NCBI GenBank assembly: GCA_001802375.1
Contig: MGXK01000151.1
Location: 1-49,644, forward strand
DNA: 49,644 bases
Origin: Gammaproteobacteria bacterium RBG_16_51_14
Lineage (GTDB): Bacteria; Pseudomonadota; Gammaproteobacteria; Eutrophobiales; Eutrophobiaceae
Direction: 5' to 3'
Both the position numbers and the translations under genes were made by a program. The notes under the pieces were generated by a model. That model was not told the DNA's origin, did not search any database, and was given only the letters and a program-made list of their open reading frames with translations. Shown piece after piece: positions 1 through 9,533 of the stretch (position 1 is the stretch's first letter; every line of letters starts with the position of its first letter).

Positions 1-398
1 TAGATGAGCACGGCGCGCATGACGATGGCGCCGAGCACGCCGTAGAGCAGCACTCGCTTTTGGAACTCTGTTGGCACCGCGAAGAAGTTGAAGAGGGTGA
101 TCCACACGAAGACGTTGTCCACGGCGAGCGACTTCTCGATGAGGTAGCCCGCGAGGTATTCCAGTGCCTTTTCGTTGGCCAGCTCCCGCCCGAAGCGCCC
201 GTCCAGGTACCACCAGAACCAACCGCAGAAGGCGAGCGAGATGGCGATCCACACCACCGACCAAGCCGCCGCTTCCTTCACGCTCACCCGGTGGCTGCCC
301 TGGGCCTTGAGCACGAAAAAGTCTACCGCCAGCAAGACGATGACGAGCAGCGTGAATCCGAGATAGAGAATCGGGGTGCCGATGGATTCGATAGTCAT
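1..398 (-). CDS. TerC/Alx-family integral membrane protein, N-terminal part, cut by window edge
   Basis: Translating the minus strand from ATG at 396-398 gives an open frame that runs off the window: 132 residues beginning MTIESIGTP. The protein is strongly hydrophobic, with a first membrane segment at about residues 5-27, a second at about 42-64, and the motif EKSLAVDNVFVW at about residues 90-101, which is characteristic of the TerC family (tellurite resistance/Alx-type membrane proteins, around 320 aa, linked to metal ion handling). The start overlaps the stop of the upstream frame (ATGA), implying translational coupling. Codons are heavily C/G-ending and local GC is high (38 of the first 60 bases), unlike the genes after 900. 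Family assignment is firm; substrate is unknown. Confidence 0.8.
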   Translation of the reverse strand, partial: MTIESIGTPILYLGFTLLVIVLLAVDFFVLKAQGSHRVSVKEAAAWSVVWIAISLAFCGWFWWYLDGRFGRELANEKALEYLAGYLIEKSLAVDNVFVWITLFNFFAVPTEFQKRVLLYGVLGAIVMRAVLI

Positions 399-634
399 CC
401 CTTGCTCTCCGGATCAGGGTCGCCTTCCTCCCGGCGACCGCGCCGCATCACGTAGTAGCCGAGGGCCAGCGCGAGCACCAAGGCGGCAATGCCCAACAGG
501 AACAGGGGCGGGGGCAGCACGTCCTAGCCGATGATCCACGCCAACTCGACGGTGGCGAGCAGGACCACCCCCGCCAGCATGACGAGCAGGGCGCGGATTA
601 TGATCCGCTCAAATGTGTCTAGGTACGGTAACAA
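395..634 (-). pseudogene. PsiE-like membrane protein gene interrupted by an in-frame TAG
   Basis: Minus-strand frame reading PYLDTFERIIIRALL, then LLATVELAWIIG, then TAG at 524-526, then continuing in the same frame with DVLPPPLFLLGI. This resembles phosphate-starvation-inducible E (PsiE) family proteins, where a segment like W-I-x-x-K-D-x-L-x-P-P-x-F-L-L follows the first helix, so the TAG probably replaced a Lys, Gln or Glu codon. After LFLLGI the sequence leaves the family pattern: a second hydrophobic stretch followed by a charged tail ending at TGA 395-397, which overlaps the TerC start. A GTG at 518-520 could restart translation to give a 41-aa membrane peptide. The upstream start is uncertain; a TTG at 632-634 follows a GGAG-like sequence. 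Either a decayed gene or two small ORFs. Confidence 0.45.
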
Positions 635-899
635 GGGGCTGCTTCTCCCATTTAACGCGGCATTGATGGTGATGCCGCAATGACGCCTAACGAAGCGATA
701 AAGAGTCTTTTGGCTGATCATGTTATATAGGCGACTGCAGGCATCAGGCATTGTGTTGATAATCATCCTGACATCATCAGGTCAGCACCGTTTGCAATCA
801 AGCGCGATGAATGGCAACCATGCTCCCTTTGCTGTTTTCAATAGCAGGATGGCCCTGGCTCCGATATCCTGTCTCGCAGGAATCATTCTGCCGCAAGAA
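635..899. other. Intergenic junction between GC-rich left edge and TCA block
   Basis: About 265 bases without a convincing gene. It holds a small hairpin (GCGGCAT at 657-663 pairing with ATGCCGC at 672-678, 8-nt loop) and the point where composition falls from about 65% GC to about 50%. ORFs crossing it show no recognisable protein pattern. It lies downstream of mdh, but no T-run terminator is visible. Confidence 0.4.
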
Positions 900-1880
900 T
901 CACCCCAGCAACTTCGCTACTGCGTCCCGCTCTTCTTCCAGTTCCTTCCGTGTAGCATCCATCCTGGCCCGGCTGAATTCGTCGATATCCAGGCCCTGGA
1001 CGATAGCATAGTCACCATCCTTGCAGGTCACGGGGAAGGAGTACATGAGGGTTTCCGGGATGCCGTAGCTGCCATCGCCAGGAACGATCATACTGGTCCA
1101 GTCACCATTCGCTGTTCCCAGTACCCAGTCGTGCATGTGATCGATGATCGCGTTGGCCGCCGAGGCCGCACTGGAGGCGCCCATTGCGTTAATGATTTCG
1201 GTACCACGCCTGGCAACACGGGGAATATATTCCTTAACATACCAGTCCTGATCCACCCTGTCTGTGGCCGGCCTGCCGCCGATGGTGGCATGGCGGATAT
1301 CCGGATATTGTGTCATGGAATGATTCCCCCAGATAATCATCCTCCTGATATCACTGATGGATGAACCGGTCTTTGCCGCCAGTTGTGCCAGCGCACGATT
1401 GTGATCCAGTCTGGTCATGGCAGAGAAATTCCCCTGGTTCAGATCCGGCGCATTGAGCATGGCCGTGTGGGCATTGGTATTGGCCGGATTTCCGACAACC
1501 ACCACTTTTACATCACGGCTCGCATTGTCATTCAGGGCCTTGCCCTGCACCCGGAAGATCCCGCCATTGGCCGCGAGCAGATCGACGCGTTCCATGCCCG
1601 GACCGCGTGGCCTTGCACCCACCAGTAAGGCATAATCGATGTCCGTAAATGCCTTGTTGACATCGTCCGTCAGGACATAGCCTGCCATCAGCGGACAGGC
1701 GCAGTCATCGATCTCCATGGCCACACCTTCCAGCACTTTCATGGCCGGGGTGATTTCAAGCAAGTGGAGGATCACCGGTTGATCCGGCCCCAGCATTTCC
1801 CCCGTTGCGATTCTGAATATGAGTGAATAGCCGATATGGCCGGCTGCACCTGTTACAGCAATACGAACTGGTGCCTTCAT
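900..1880 (-). CDS. mdh: Malate dehydrogenase (NAD-dependent, MDH type 2)
   Basis: 326 aa. Cytosolic enzyme interconverting malate and oxaloacetate in the TCA cycle. The N-terminal Rossmann motif [12 protein letters not shown] (residues 9-20), the substrate-loop stretch [15 protein letters not shown] (about 88-102), NPANTNA (about 131-137), and the catalytic IWGNHS motif (about 185-190) are those of the LDH/MDH superfamily branch with a V-T-G-A-A-G-x-I-G start, the form seen in Burkholderia and Legionella rather than the E. coli type. Length matches the family (around 326-330). A GGAGGA sequence lies upstream of the ATG. It follows gltA by 58 bp on the same strand, so the two are likely co-transcribed, which fits joint production and use of oxaloacetate. 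Confidence 0.95.
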   Translation of the reverse strand: MKAPVRIAVTGAAGHIGYSLIFRIATGEMLGPDQPVILHLLEITPAMKVLEGVAMEIDDCACPLMAGYVLTDDVNKAFTDIDYALLVGARPRGPGMERVDLLAANGGIFRVQGKALNDNASRDVKVVVVGNPANTNAHTAMLNAPDLNQGNFSAMTRLDHNRALAQLAAKTGSSISDIRRMIIWGNHSMTQYPDIRHATIGGRPATDRVDQDWYVKEYIPRVARRGTEIINAMGASSAASAANAIIDHMHDWVLGTANGDWTSMIVPGDGSYGIPETLMYSFPVTCKDGDYAIVQGLDIDEFSRARMDATRKELEEERDAVAKLLG

Positions 1881-1938
1881 CTCTCTGGATCCTCCATTAT
1901 TGTTTGTTGTTGCCCTCTGCCAGGTTGTATATCAGCCG

Positions 1939-3234
1939 TCAAACCCGCTGATCAATCGGGATATAATCCCTCTTTTTCGGTCCGATATAAAGCTGTCGCG
2001 GGCGTCCTATGCGTAACTCGGGATCCTCCATCATTTCCATCCACTGCGATATCCATCCTGCGGATCGGGCCAGGGCAAACAGCACAGTAAACATCGAGGT
2101 GGGTATAATCAGCGCCCTGAGGATGATTCCGGAATAAAAATCCACATTCGGATAAAGCTTTCTTTCAATAAAATACTCATCCTTCAATGCGATCTCCTCC
2201 AGCCTCATGGCGATTTCGAACAGGGGTTGATCCACGGTACCCAGGTCTTCAAGCAACTCATGACATACCTTGCGTATGAGGGTCGCCCGCGGGTCATAAT
2301 TCTTGTACACGCGGTGGCCGAATCCCATCAGCCGGAAAGGATCGTTCTTGTCCTTGGCCCGGGCAATGAATTTCGGGATGTTTTCAGGTCTTCCTATTTC
2401 ATCCAGCATGCGCAGGACGGCTTCATTGGCACCCCCGTGCGCACGCCCCCAGAGGGTCACAATACCGGCTGCGATACAGGCAAAGGGATTCGCCTCTGCA
2501 CTCCCTGCCAGACGCACGGTTGAGGTCGATGCATTCTGTTCATGGTCGGCATGCAGGATCATCAGGATATCCAGGGCGCGCACGGCCGAGGCAGGCGGAT
2601 CGTAATGATGATTAGGTACGGAAAACATCATATTCAGAAAATTTTTCACATAGCTCAGATCATCCCGCGAATATACAAAAGGGTGTCCAACAGAATGCTT
2701 GTAGCAGTTGGCTGCCAGGATCGGCATCTTGGCGATGACACGCTTGGCCGTGAGGTCACGGTCCTCCGGATCATGGATATCCATGGCCTCATGATAATAG
2801 GAAGAAAGTGCCCCGGTGATGCCAATCAGCATTGCCATGGGGTGGGCATTATGCAGGTACCCGGAATAAAACTGCATGAGATGTTCATGAACCAGATTGC
2901 GCTTGTTCAGATCGGCCCTGAACGCCTCGTATTGTGCCTGGGTTGGCAGTTCGCCATAGAGCAACAGGTAACACACTTCCAGATAGGTACTCTGTACTGC
3001 CAGTTGTTCAATAGGATAGCCCCGATGCAGAAGTATGCCCTTGTCTCCATCGAGGTAGGTAATGGCACTGCGGCAGGAAGATGTTGCAAGAAAACCGGGA
3101 TCATGCACGAATAAATCCAGTTCACGATTCAAATCCCTGATATCGATGACAGGGGTGCCGTAGGTCCCTTTAATGATTGGGCACTCAACCTGCCTGCCTG
3201 TTCTGTTATCAATAATGGTGACCGTATCCGCCAT
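1939..3234 (-). CDS. gltA: Citrate synthase, type II
   Basis: 431 aa. Condenses acetyl-CoA with oxaloacetate to citrate, the entry step of the TCA cycle. Matches the hexameric gram-negative citrate synthase family in length and motifs: [10 protein letters not shown] (substrate-binding His), AHGGANEA (catalytic His), MGFGHRVYK (catalytic His) and NVDFYSGI (catalytic Asp), in that order in the second half. The N-terminal extension of about 40 residues is the domain that in the E. coli enzyme carries NADH inhibition, so allosteric NADH control is inferred. The start ATG is preceded by GGGAGG at a good distance. First gene of a probable gltA-mdh unit, divergent from sucA across a 304-bp control region. 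Confidence 0.97.
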   Translation of the reverse strand: MADTVTIIDNRTGRQVECPIIKGTYGTPVIDIRDLNRELDLFVHDPGFLATSSCRSAITYLDGDKGILLHRGYPIEQLAVQSTYLEVCYLLLYGELPTQAQYEAFRADLNKRNLVHEHLMQFYSGYLHNAHPMAMLIGITGALSSYYHEAMDIHDPEDRDLTAKRVIAKMPILAANCYKHSVGHPFVYSRDDLSYVKNFLNMMFSVPNHHYDPPASAVRALDILMILHADHEQNASTSTVRLAGSAEANPFACIAAGIVTLWGRAHGGANEAVLRMLDEIGRPENIPKFIARAKDKNDPFRLMGFGHRVYKNYDPRATLIRKVCHELLEDLGTVDQPLFEIAMRLEEIALKDEYFIERKLYPNVDFYSGIILRALIIPTSMFTVLFALARSAGWISQWMEMMEDPELRIGRPRQLYIGPKKRDYIPIDQRV

Positions 3235-3538
3235 GTTGACCTCCCTCTGTCCGGGTTATTCTTTCAATTTTATCAATTGGAACCTATCAAATTATTTGAA
3301 CTTGTTATTCAGGATACAGTCCCTATTGCATTGCAGCAAGACTGGATAACCTGGTTCGATGGTAATATTGAACTCCTATATGATAAACCATCGGAACATT
3401 TACACTTGCCGGTTGATAAATCGAAACATCTGAAATCGTCATCCCGTGCCCGTGAGATCTCAGGATTAACTATAATTTATAATTAAACTAAATAGTTACG
3501 AATTCAGTCCGGTCATAACAACAACTCAGGAAATAGTC
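3235..3538. promoter_or_regulatory. Divergent control region gltA / sucA
   Basis: 304 bases between divergent TCA genes, so it should hold promoters for both strands. It is AT-rich. Visible elements: overlapping TATAAT-like hexamers at 3471-3476 and 3478-3483 facing sucA, a 10-bp perfect palindrome TGAGATCTCA at 3453-3462 just upstream of them, and a GGGAGG ribosome site for gltA. No good -35 was found at standard spacing, so promoter placement is tentative. The 69-codon ORF at 3277-3486 has no ribosome site or family pattern and is treated as noncoding. Confidence 0.4.
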
Positions 3539-6388
3539 ATGGCAAAACCGGTACCCTCATACCTCTATAGCGGGAATGCCTGGTTCATTGAAGATCTGTA
3601 TGAATCTTTTTTACATAACCCGGACAGCATAGACCCGGAATGGCGAACCTGTTTCGACTCCCTGCTAAAGAGTGACCCTGCATTACACCGGGATGTCCCG
3701 CATACGCCAATCCAGCATGTCATTGCAGAGGCGACAAGACACCGGGGGAACCTCCTTCCTGCAATTGCCTTTTCTTCAGATGCGGTCTCACATCAGAAAC
3801 AGGCGACTGTCCTGCAAATCATCAATGCCCACCGTTTCATAGGACATCGACGGGCCGATCTGGACCCCCTGAAACAATATGCACGGCCCGAGGTACCGGA
3901 ACTGGACCCGGCCTGGCATGGTTTGTCGGAATCCGATATGGATAAGACCTTCAATACAGGCTCATTATTTGCCCCCGATGAAATCACACTGCGCGAGATC
4001 CTCAAGATTATCAGCAAGACCTATTGTCGCAGCATTGGTGCTGAATACATGCATATCAATGAGACTGAACAGAAACGCTGGATACAGAAGCGCCTGGAAT
4101 CGACATTGGCCACGCCGGATTTCAGTCATGAACAAAAACGTCGAATCCTGGACCGTATAATCGCGGCCAATGCCCTGGAAGAATATCTGCATAGTAAATA
4201 TGTCGGACAGAAACGCTTTTCCCTCGAAGGTGGCGAAACCCTGATCCCGTTACTGGATGAGCTGATTCAATACGGCGGTACAAGGGCGGTCAGGGAAATC
4301 GTCATCGGCATGGCCCATCGCGGACGGTTGAATGTGCTGATCAATATCATCGGTAAATTCTCCAGTAATTTGTTTGACGAATTTGAAGGGAAAATGGCTG
4401 CAAATACAAATGGTTCAGGCGATGTTAAATATCACCTGGGGTTTTCCTCGGACATTCACACCCCGGGAGGGAGTGTTCATCTGACGCTTGCGTTCAACCC
4501 GTCACATCTTGAAATCATCGACCCGGTTGTTGAAGGTTCGGTGCGCGCACGCCAGGACAGACGGCGGGACTATACCCGTGAACAGGTCCTCCCCGTCCTG
4601 ATCCATGGCGATGCCTCCTTTGCCGGTCAGGGGGTGGTTATGGAGACGTTCAATCTGTCGCAGACCCGGGGTTATGCCACCGGGGGGACAATCCATGTCA
4701 TCATCAACAACCAGATTGGTTTCACCACCAGTGACCCGCTGGATACACGCTCGACCCTGTATTGCACCGATGTCGCCAAGATGGTGCAGGCACCGATTTT
4801 TCATGTGAATGGAGAGGACCCTGAGGCGGTTGTATTTATTACCAGACTCGCGCTTGATTATCGCATGGAATTCAAAAAGGATATCGTCATCGATATGATC
4901 TGTTACCGCAAACATGGCCACAACGAAGCGGATGAACCCGCTGCAACACAACCGATCATGTATGAAAAGATCAGGAAACATCCGGGGGTCCGTGCCTTGT
5001 ATTCCGGGAAACTCATAAAGGCAGGGGTTATCACGGGTGATGATGCACAGAAAATGGCAGATGAGTATATCGAATCACTCGAGGGCAACCGGGCCGTTGC
5101 AGGCACACGCGTGGAACACGCCAACCCTGAATACCTGATTGATTTCTCGCTTTTCAAAGGAAAACCGTGGTATACCAGCGTCGATACAACCTTAACACCG
5201 GACAGCGTAGCCCGGCTGAATGAACGCATCACTTCCGTCCCGGGGAATTTCAACCTGCATCCCACCGTCGCCAGGGTCATCGAATCCCGGCGCAAGATGG
5301 GTCAGGGGAAATTGCCCATGGATTGGGGTTATGCAGAGACCATGGCTTACGCTTCCCTGCTCGATCAGGGATATCCCATCCGCATTTCCGGCCAGGACAG
5401 TTGTCGCGGGACTTTTTTTCACCGGCACGCAGTGTTGCACAACCAGAACGATGGCAGTACCTATCTTCCCCTGCAGAATATCAAACAGGGCCAACCTCCC
5501 TTCCTGGTGATCAATTCAACCCTGTCTGAAGAAGCCGTGCTGGCGTATGAATACGGTTATGCCAGTTCCGAACCAAATGCCCTGGTGTTATGGGAGGCAC
5601 AGTTTGGCGATTTTGCCAATGGTGCCCAGGTAGTATTTGATCAATTTCTCAGCTCCTCGGAAGCAAAATGGGGACGTTATTGTGGTCTGGTCGTCTTTCT
5701 GCCCCATGGATACGACGGTCAGGGGCCGGAACATTCTTCAGCACGCCTGGAGCGCTATCTCCAGTTGTGTGCGGAAGATAATATCCAGGTATGTGTCCCC
5801 AGTACTGCTGCCCAGATGTTCCATATGCTGCGGCGTCAAATGCTGCGCCCCTATCGTAAACCCCTGATCGTCATGAGCCCGAAAAGCCTGTTGCGGCATA
5901 AACTCTCAACCTCCCCTGTGGAAGAATTGATCAATGGTGAATTCCTGACCGTCATCGATGAGGTCGACGATATGGATCCATTGCTTATATCAAGGTTGCT
6001 GGTGTGTTGCGGCAAGGTTTACTATGACCTGCTTGAAGCCAGGCGCAAAAACAGGATTGACAACATTGCCATCGCCAGAATGGAACAACTTTACCCCTTT
6101 CCACGCGCAGATATGAAAAAAATACTGGATCGTTACCCCAACATGAATGAGATCGTATGGGTGCAGGAGGAACCAAAAAACCAGGGATGCTGGTACTATA
6201 TGCAGTCACGAGGCACCATGATTGGTTGTCTCAATGATCGGCACACATTCGGTTATGCAGGGCGTTTTTATTCTGCTTCACCGGCAGCCGGCTATATGTC
6301 AACGCACTTGGCACAACAACGACAGCTGGTGGCCGACGCCCTGCAACCCGACAAACTGGAAGTCACCCATAAAAAGACCTTTATATGA
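3539..6388 (+). CDS. sucA: 2-oxoglutarate dehydrogenase E1 component
   Basis: 949 aa. Thiamine-diphosphate-dependent decarboxylase that converts 2-oxoglutarate and transfers succinyl to the lipoyl group of E2. Order of features: short N-terminal E2-interaction segment (YSGNAWFIEDLYESF at residues 10-24), the motif GMAHRGRLNVL around 257-267, FNPSHLE, the ThDP-site stretch with GDASFAGQG and NNQIGFTTS, HGHNEADEP, then the transketolase-like pyrimidine-binding half with GYASSEPNALVLWEAQFGDF and HGYDGQGPEHSSAR. Length agrees with the family (around 930-950). An AGGAAA ribosome site precedes the ATG. sucB follows after 75 bp and then lpdA, giving the complete complex. Confidence 0.97.
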   Translation: MAKPVPSYLYSGNAWFIEDLYESFLHNPDSIDPEWRTCFDSLLKSDPALHRDVPHTPIQHVIAEATRHRGNLLPAIAFSSDAVSHQKQATVLQIINAHRFIGHRRADLDPLKQYARPEVPELDPAWHGLSESDMDKTFNTGSLFAPDEITLREILKIISKTYCRSIGAEYMHINETEQKRWIQKRLESTLATPDFSHEQKRRILDRIIAANALEEYLHSKYVGQKRFSLEGGETLIPLLDELIQYGGTRAVREIVIGMAHRGRLNVLINIIGKFSSNLFDEFEGKMAANTNGSGDVKYHLGFSSDIHTPGGSVHLTLAFNPSHLEIIDPVVEGSVRARQDRRRDYTREQVLPVLIHGDASFAGQGVVMETFNLSQTRGYATGGTIHVIINNQIGFTTSDPLDTRSTLYCTDVAKMVQAPIFHVNGEDPEAVVFITRLALDYRMEFKKDIVIDMICYRKHGHNEADEPAATQPIMYEKIRKHPGVRALYSGKLIKAGVITGDDAQKMADEYIESLEGNRAVAGTRVEHANPEYLIDFSLFKGKPWYTSVDTTLTPDSVARLNERITSVPGNFNLHPTVARVIESRRKMGQGKLPMDWGYAETMAYASLLDQGYPIRISGQDSCRGTFFHRHAVLHNQNDGSTYLPLQNIKQGQPPFLVINSTLSEEAVLAYEYGYASSEPNALVLWEAQFGDFANGAQVVFDQFLSSSEAKWGRYCGLVVFLPHGYDGQGPEHSSARLERYLQLCAEDNIQVCVPSTAAQMFHMLRRQMLRPYRKPLIVMSPKSLLRHKLSTSPVEELINGEFLTVIDEVDDMDPLLISRLLVCCGKVYYDLLEARRKNRIDNIAIARMEQLYPFPRADMKKILDRYPNMNEIVWVQEEPKNQGCWYYMQSRGTMIGCLNDRHTFGYAGRFYSASPAAGYMSTHLAQQRQLVADALQPDKLEVTHKKTFI

Positions 6389-6463
6389 TAGTACCCTGGT
6401 AATAAAACAGTGCTTACCATGTCATTACCCTGATACAGAACACACAAGATTGAGGAGAAGACC

Positions 6464-7942
6464 GTGCTCGTTGAAGTCAAAGTTCCCGTTTTAGCTGAAT
6501 CGATCTCCGAGGCCACCTTGATGAACTGGCACAAGCATATCGGCGATGAAGTCAAACGGGGTGAGAGCCTGATCGATATCGAAACAGACAAGGTTACGCT
6601 GGAGATTGCTGCGCTGAATAATGGTGTGATTGTAGAAATACTGAAAGCGGATGGTGAACTGGTCCAGAGCGATGAAGTAATTGCCCGTATCGATACAGAC
6701 ATACATGAAAAAATAACAGTAGCCGGTACTACTGGACAGGTTACGGTACCTGAACAACAGTATTTCCCCGATATGGAACCTGTCACGAGTACACCTCAAA
6801 TAAAATTGAGCCCCGCTGTCCGTAATCTTATCGAAGAACATCATCTTGATGCCGCCATCATACCGAAATCAGGTAATAACGGGCGTTTAACGAAAGAAGA
6901 TGTTCTGCACTATCTGGCAGATAAACCAGTCGCTGCTGTGACTACCGAAGTACCCACACTCATGCATCTGGCAGGTGATGAGTACCCCGAAGAAATTATA
7001 CCGGCAAAAGCAACCATGCCTGCAGCACCTGAAGTACCAGCAATCGAAAGCACGGCAGATACATCTCCTGAAAAAGATGAAATCCCCGTTGCCTACGTAC
7101 CCGCTGCCCGTGCAGAACCTGAAATACCAGCAATCGTCAGCGCGGCAGATGCAGCCCCTGAAATGGATGAACTCCCCGTTACAACCGTACCCGCTGACCA
7201 TGCAGCGCCTGAGGTATCAGTACCCATGCACGTGGCAGAAGGAAGACCTGAAAAGAAAGTCCCCATGACCCGCTTACGAAAGCGGGTTGCAGAACGCCTC
7301 CTGGCCGCACAGCATGAAAATGCCATCCTGACGACCTTTAATGAAATAAATATGCAACCCGTAATCGATATGCGAACACGCTACAGGGAAGAATTCGAGA
7401 AGACCCATGGCGTCAAGCTCGGTTTTATGTCTTTCTTTACCAGGGCCACCGTCGAAGCCCTGAAAAAATTTCCAGTCATCAATGCCTCCGTCGATGGCAG
7501 GGATATCATTTATCATGGCTATTTTGACATTGGTATCGCGGTCAGCACACCCCGTGGCCTGGTTGTCCCGATAGTACGCAATGCGGATGTGCTGTCACTC
7601 GCAGAAATTGAAATCCGGATCAGGGAATTTGGCGAAAAGGCACTCGACGCCAGTCTGACAATAGACGAATTAACCGGTGGCACCTTTACCATTACCAATG
7701 GTGGTATCTTCGGTTCCCTGCTTTCAACACCGATTATCAATCCACCACAAAGCGCCATTCTGGGGATGCACAAGATCCAGCAACGGCCCATCGCTGAAGA
7801 TGGCGCCGTTGTCATTCGCCCGATGATGTATGTGGCCCTGTCCTACGACCATCGGATAATCGACGGGAGTGAGGCCGTCCAGTTCCTCGTTGTCATCAAA
7901 CAACAAATTGAAGACCCCACACGGCTCATGTTACAGATCTAA
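6464..7942 (+). CDS. sucB: Dihydrolipoyllysine succinyltransferase, E2 of 2-oxoglutarate dehydrogenase
   Basis: 492 aa, GTG start chosen because TGAGGAGA lies just upstream. Domains: one lipoyl domain (about 1-77; lipoylated Lys43 in IETDKVTL), a peripheral E1/E3-binding domain (about 110-148: [11 protein letters not shown] to TKEDVLHYL), an Ala/Pro/Glu-rich linker of about 110 residues containing 30-residue tandem repeats, then the acyltransferase core (about 265-492) with the catalytic His463 and Asp467 of SYDHRIIDG. It is longer than the usual SucB of about 405-430 aa because of the repeated linker. It forms the core of the complex with SucA and Lpd and lies between them. Confidence 0.96.
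   Translation: MLVEVKVPVLAESISEATLMNWHKHIGDEVKRGESLIDIETDKVTLEIAALNNGVIVEILKADGELVQSDEVIARIDTDIHEKITVAGTTGQVTVPEQQYFPDMEPVTSTPQIKLSPAVRNLIEEHHLDAAIIPKSGNNGRLTKEDVLHYLADKPVAAVTTEVPTLMHLAGDEYPEEIIPAKATMPAAPEVPAIESTADTSPEKDEIPVAYVPAARAEPEIPAIVSAADAAPEMDELPVTTVPADHAAPEVSVPMHVAEGRPEKKVPMTRLRKRVAERLLAAQHENAILTTFNEINMQPVIDMRTRYREEFEKTHGVKLGFMSFFTRATVEALKKFPVINASVDGRDIIYHGYFDIGIAVSTPRGLVVPIVRNADVLSLAEIEIRIREFGEKALDASLTIDELTGGTFTITNGGIFGSLLSTPIINPPQSAILGMHKIQQRPIAEDGAVVIRPMMYVALSYDHRIIDGSEAVQFLVVIKQQIEDPTRLMLQI
7021..7222 (+). repeat. 90-bp tandem repeat encoding the SucB linker
   Basis: Two full 90-bp units (7021-7110 and 7111-7200) and the start of a third (7201-7222). Units begin TGCAGCACCT, TGCAGAACCT and TGCAGCGCCT. 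Each encodes about 30 residues of the form APEVPAI-(S/T)-AD-SPE-DE-PV-VPA. The repeat preserves frame and is divergent at many third positions, so it is old or under selection for composition rather than a fresh duplication. Flexible Ala/Pro linkers are normal in E2 proteins; this amount of duplication is not. Confidence 0.85.
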
Positions 7943-8025
7943 CAGGCATATCGATAAAAAGACTGAATTTATGAATTATCTGTTGACCTGGCATATGACC
8001 AGGAATAGAGGCCAGGGGAACATTT

Positions 8026-9450
8026 ATGAAAAGCTATGATGTCGTTGTCATCGGTGCCGGTCCGGGTGGTTACGTGGCTGCCATCCGTTGTGCACAACTG
8101 GGTCTGACGACAGCCTGCGTAGAAAGTTGGGCTAATGACAAAGGCGAACCCACCCTTGGTGGAACCTGCCTGAATGTGGGATGTATCCCGTCGAAGGCAT
8201 TACTTGACTCGTCGCACCAGTATCAACAAATCAAACAGGAGGCCAATGTCCACGGCATCACCGTTTCAGGAGTCAGTATCGATGTAAACAGGATGATCGC
8301 GCGTAAGGATACTATCGTGCACATCCTGACCCAGGGTATCGCCGGCCTGTTTCGCAAACACAAGATTGACTGGTTGCAGGGACACGGGCGACTGCTTTCT
8401 GACAATCAGATTGAGATCAGTCCCGTCACCGCAGCGCATGGTGAAATGACCACTGTATCAGCGAAACACATCATCCTCGCTACCGGTTCTGTCCCAATGC
8501 AGATACCTGCTGCCCGTATAGACAACAAACTCATCGTGGACTCTTCCGGTGCCCTGGCATTTAATGAAGTGCCACGAACCCTGGGGATTATCGGTGCCGG
8601 TGCGATTGGCCTGGAACTGGGGAGTGTCTGGAATCGCCTGGGGGCAAAGGTCATTATCCTTGAGGCCCTGGAAGAATTCCTTGTTCCCGTTGACAGGCAG
8701 ATTGCGGCACAAGCTCACAAGACCCTGCAAAAACAGGGACTAGATATTCACCTTGGGACACGGGTAACCGGAACCGGTACCAATAACCGGCAGGTTATCA
8801 TCACCTTTGATCACTCCGGTGACAAGCAGCAAATCATCGTTGATAAGCTCATCGTAGCTGCAGGGCGTCAGCCGAATACGGCTGGCCTGGGCGCACAAGA
8901 ATATGGTTTACAGCTTGATAATCGAGGTTTTATTGAAGTGGATGCGAATTGCAGGACAAATCTCCCGAATGTCTATGCCATCGGCGACGTCGTACGCGGA
9001 CCCATGCTGGCACATAAAGCCTCGGAGGAAGGTGTTGCCGTCGCCGAGGGGATTGCAGGCCATACCGGCCATGTCAACTACGAGGTGATCCCATGGGTGA
9101 TCTACACCTGGCCCGAGATCGCCTGGGTCGGCAGGACCGAACAGGAACTCAAGGAAAGGGCTCACCCCTACAAGAGCAGCGCCTTCCCATTCATGGCCTC
9201 AGGCCGTGCTCGCGCGATGGGGGAGACGACCGGCATGATAAAGATACTGGGTGATGAAAAAACAGATCGTATCCTGGGGGTGCACATGTTCGGACCCAAC
9301 GCCTCCGAACTGATCGCCGAGGCTGTTCTTGCCATGGCGTTTGATGCCAGCACAGAAGACATTGCGCGTACTATCCATGCCCACCCTACCTTGTCCGAGG
9401 CCCTGCATGAAGCTGCACTGGGGATAGACAAACGGGCCCTGCATATCTAG
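8026..9450 (+). CDS. lpdA: Dihydrolipoyl dehydrogenase (E3)
   Basis: 474 aa FAD- and NAD-dependent flavoprotein that reoxidises dihydrolipoamide in 2-oxo acid dehydrogenase complexes. Features: FAD-binding GAGPGGYVAA (residues 10-19), redox-active disulfide Cys48/Cys53 in GGTCLNVGCIPSK, NAD-binding GAGAIGLELGSVW (about 191-203), second FAD motif YAIGDVVRGPMLAHKA (about 316-331), and the C-terminal catalytic His in HAHPTLSEALHEA. Length is standard. It is the last gene of sucA-sucB-lpdA, 83 bp after sucB with a small CCTGG/CCAGG hairpin between, and a strong terminator follows. A ribosome site AGGGGAA precedes the ATG. Confidence 0.97.
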   Translation: MKSYDVVVIGAGPGGYVAAIRCAQLGLTTACVESWANDKGEPTLGGTCLNVGCIPSKALLDSSHQYQQIKQEANVHGITVSGVSIDVNRMIARKDTIVHILTQGIAGLFRKHKIDWLQGHGRLLSDNQIEISPVTAAHGEMTTVSAKHIILATGSVPMQIPAARIDNKLIVDSSGALAFNEVPRTLGIIGAGAIGLELGSVWNRLGAKVIILEALEEFLVPVDRQIAAQAHKTLQKQGLDIHLGTRVTGTGTNNRQVIITFDHSGDKQQIIVDKLIVAAGRQPNTAGLGAQEYGLQLDNRGFIEVDANCRTNLPNVYAIGDVVRGPMLAHKASEEGVAVAEGIAGHTGHVNYEVIPWVIYTWPEIAWVGRTEQELKERAHPYKSSAFPFMASGRARAMGETTGMIKILGDEKTDRILGVHMFGPNASELIAEAVLAMAFDASTEDIARTIHAHPTLSEALHEAALGIDKRALHI

Positions 9451-9480
9451 TTACAAGCATTTCGTAAATTCAATGGGACA

Positions 9481-9511
9481 CCCTGTTTAATACGCAACAG
9501 GGCGTTTTTTT
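9481..9511 (+). terminator. Rho-independent terminator of sucAB-lpdA
   Basis: Perfect 7-bp stem CCCTGTT (9481-9487) with AACAGGG (9496-9502), 8-nt loop, followed by CG and a run of seven T. It starts 30 bases after the lpdA stop, as expected for the end of this operon. Confidence 0.85.
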
Positions 9512-9533
9512 CATTTACGGCCTGAATGAACGG

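Noticed and set aside
60-455. 131-codon plus-strand ORF at the left edge
   Set aside because: It is the antisense of the TerC frame, whose membrane-helix pattern and family motif are clear; the plus-strand translation has no pattern and is rich in charged residues from the complementary GC codons.
655-700. Integron attC-like sequence (GTTAGGC and GTTAAAT flanking a hairpin)
   Set aside because: The two core-like heptamers are in the same orientation rather than inverted as attC requires, and no integrase or cassette array is seen.
3277-3486. 69-codon ORF between gltA and sucA
   Set aside because: No ribosome site, no family pattern, and it fills the divergent promoter region of two TCA operons.
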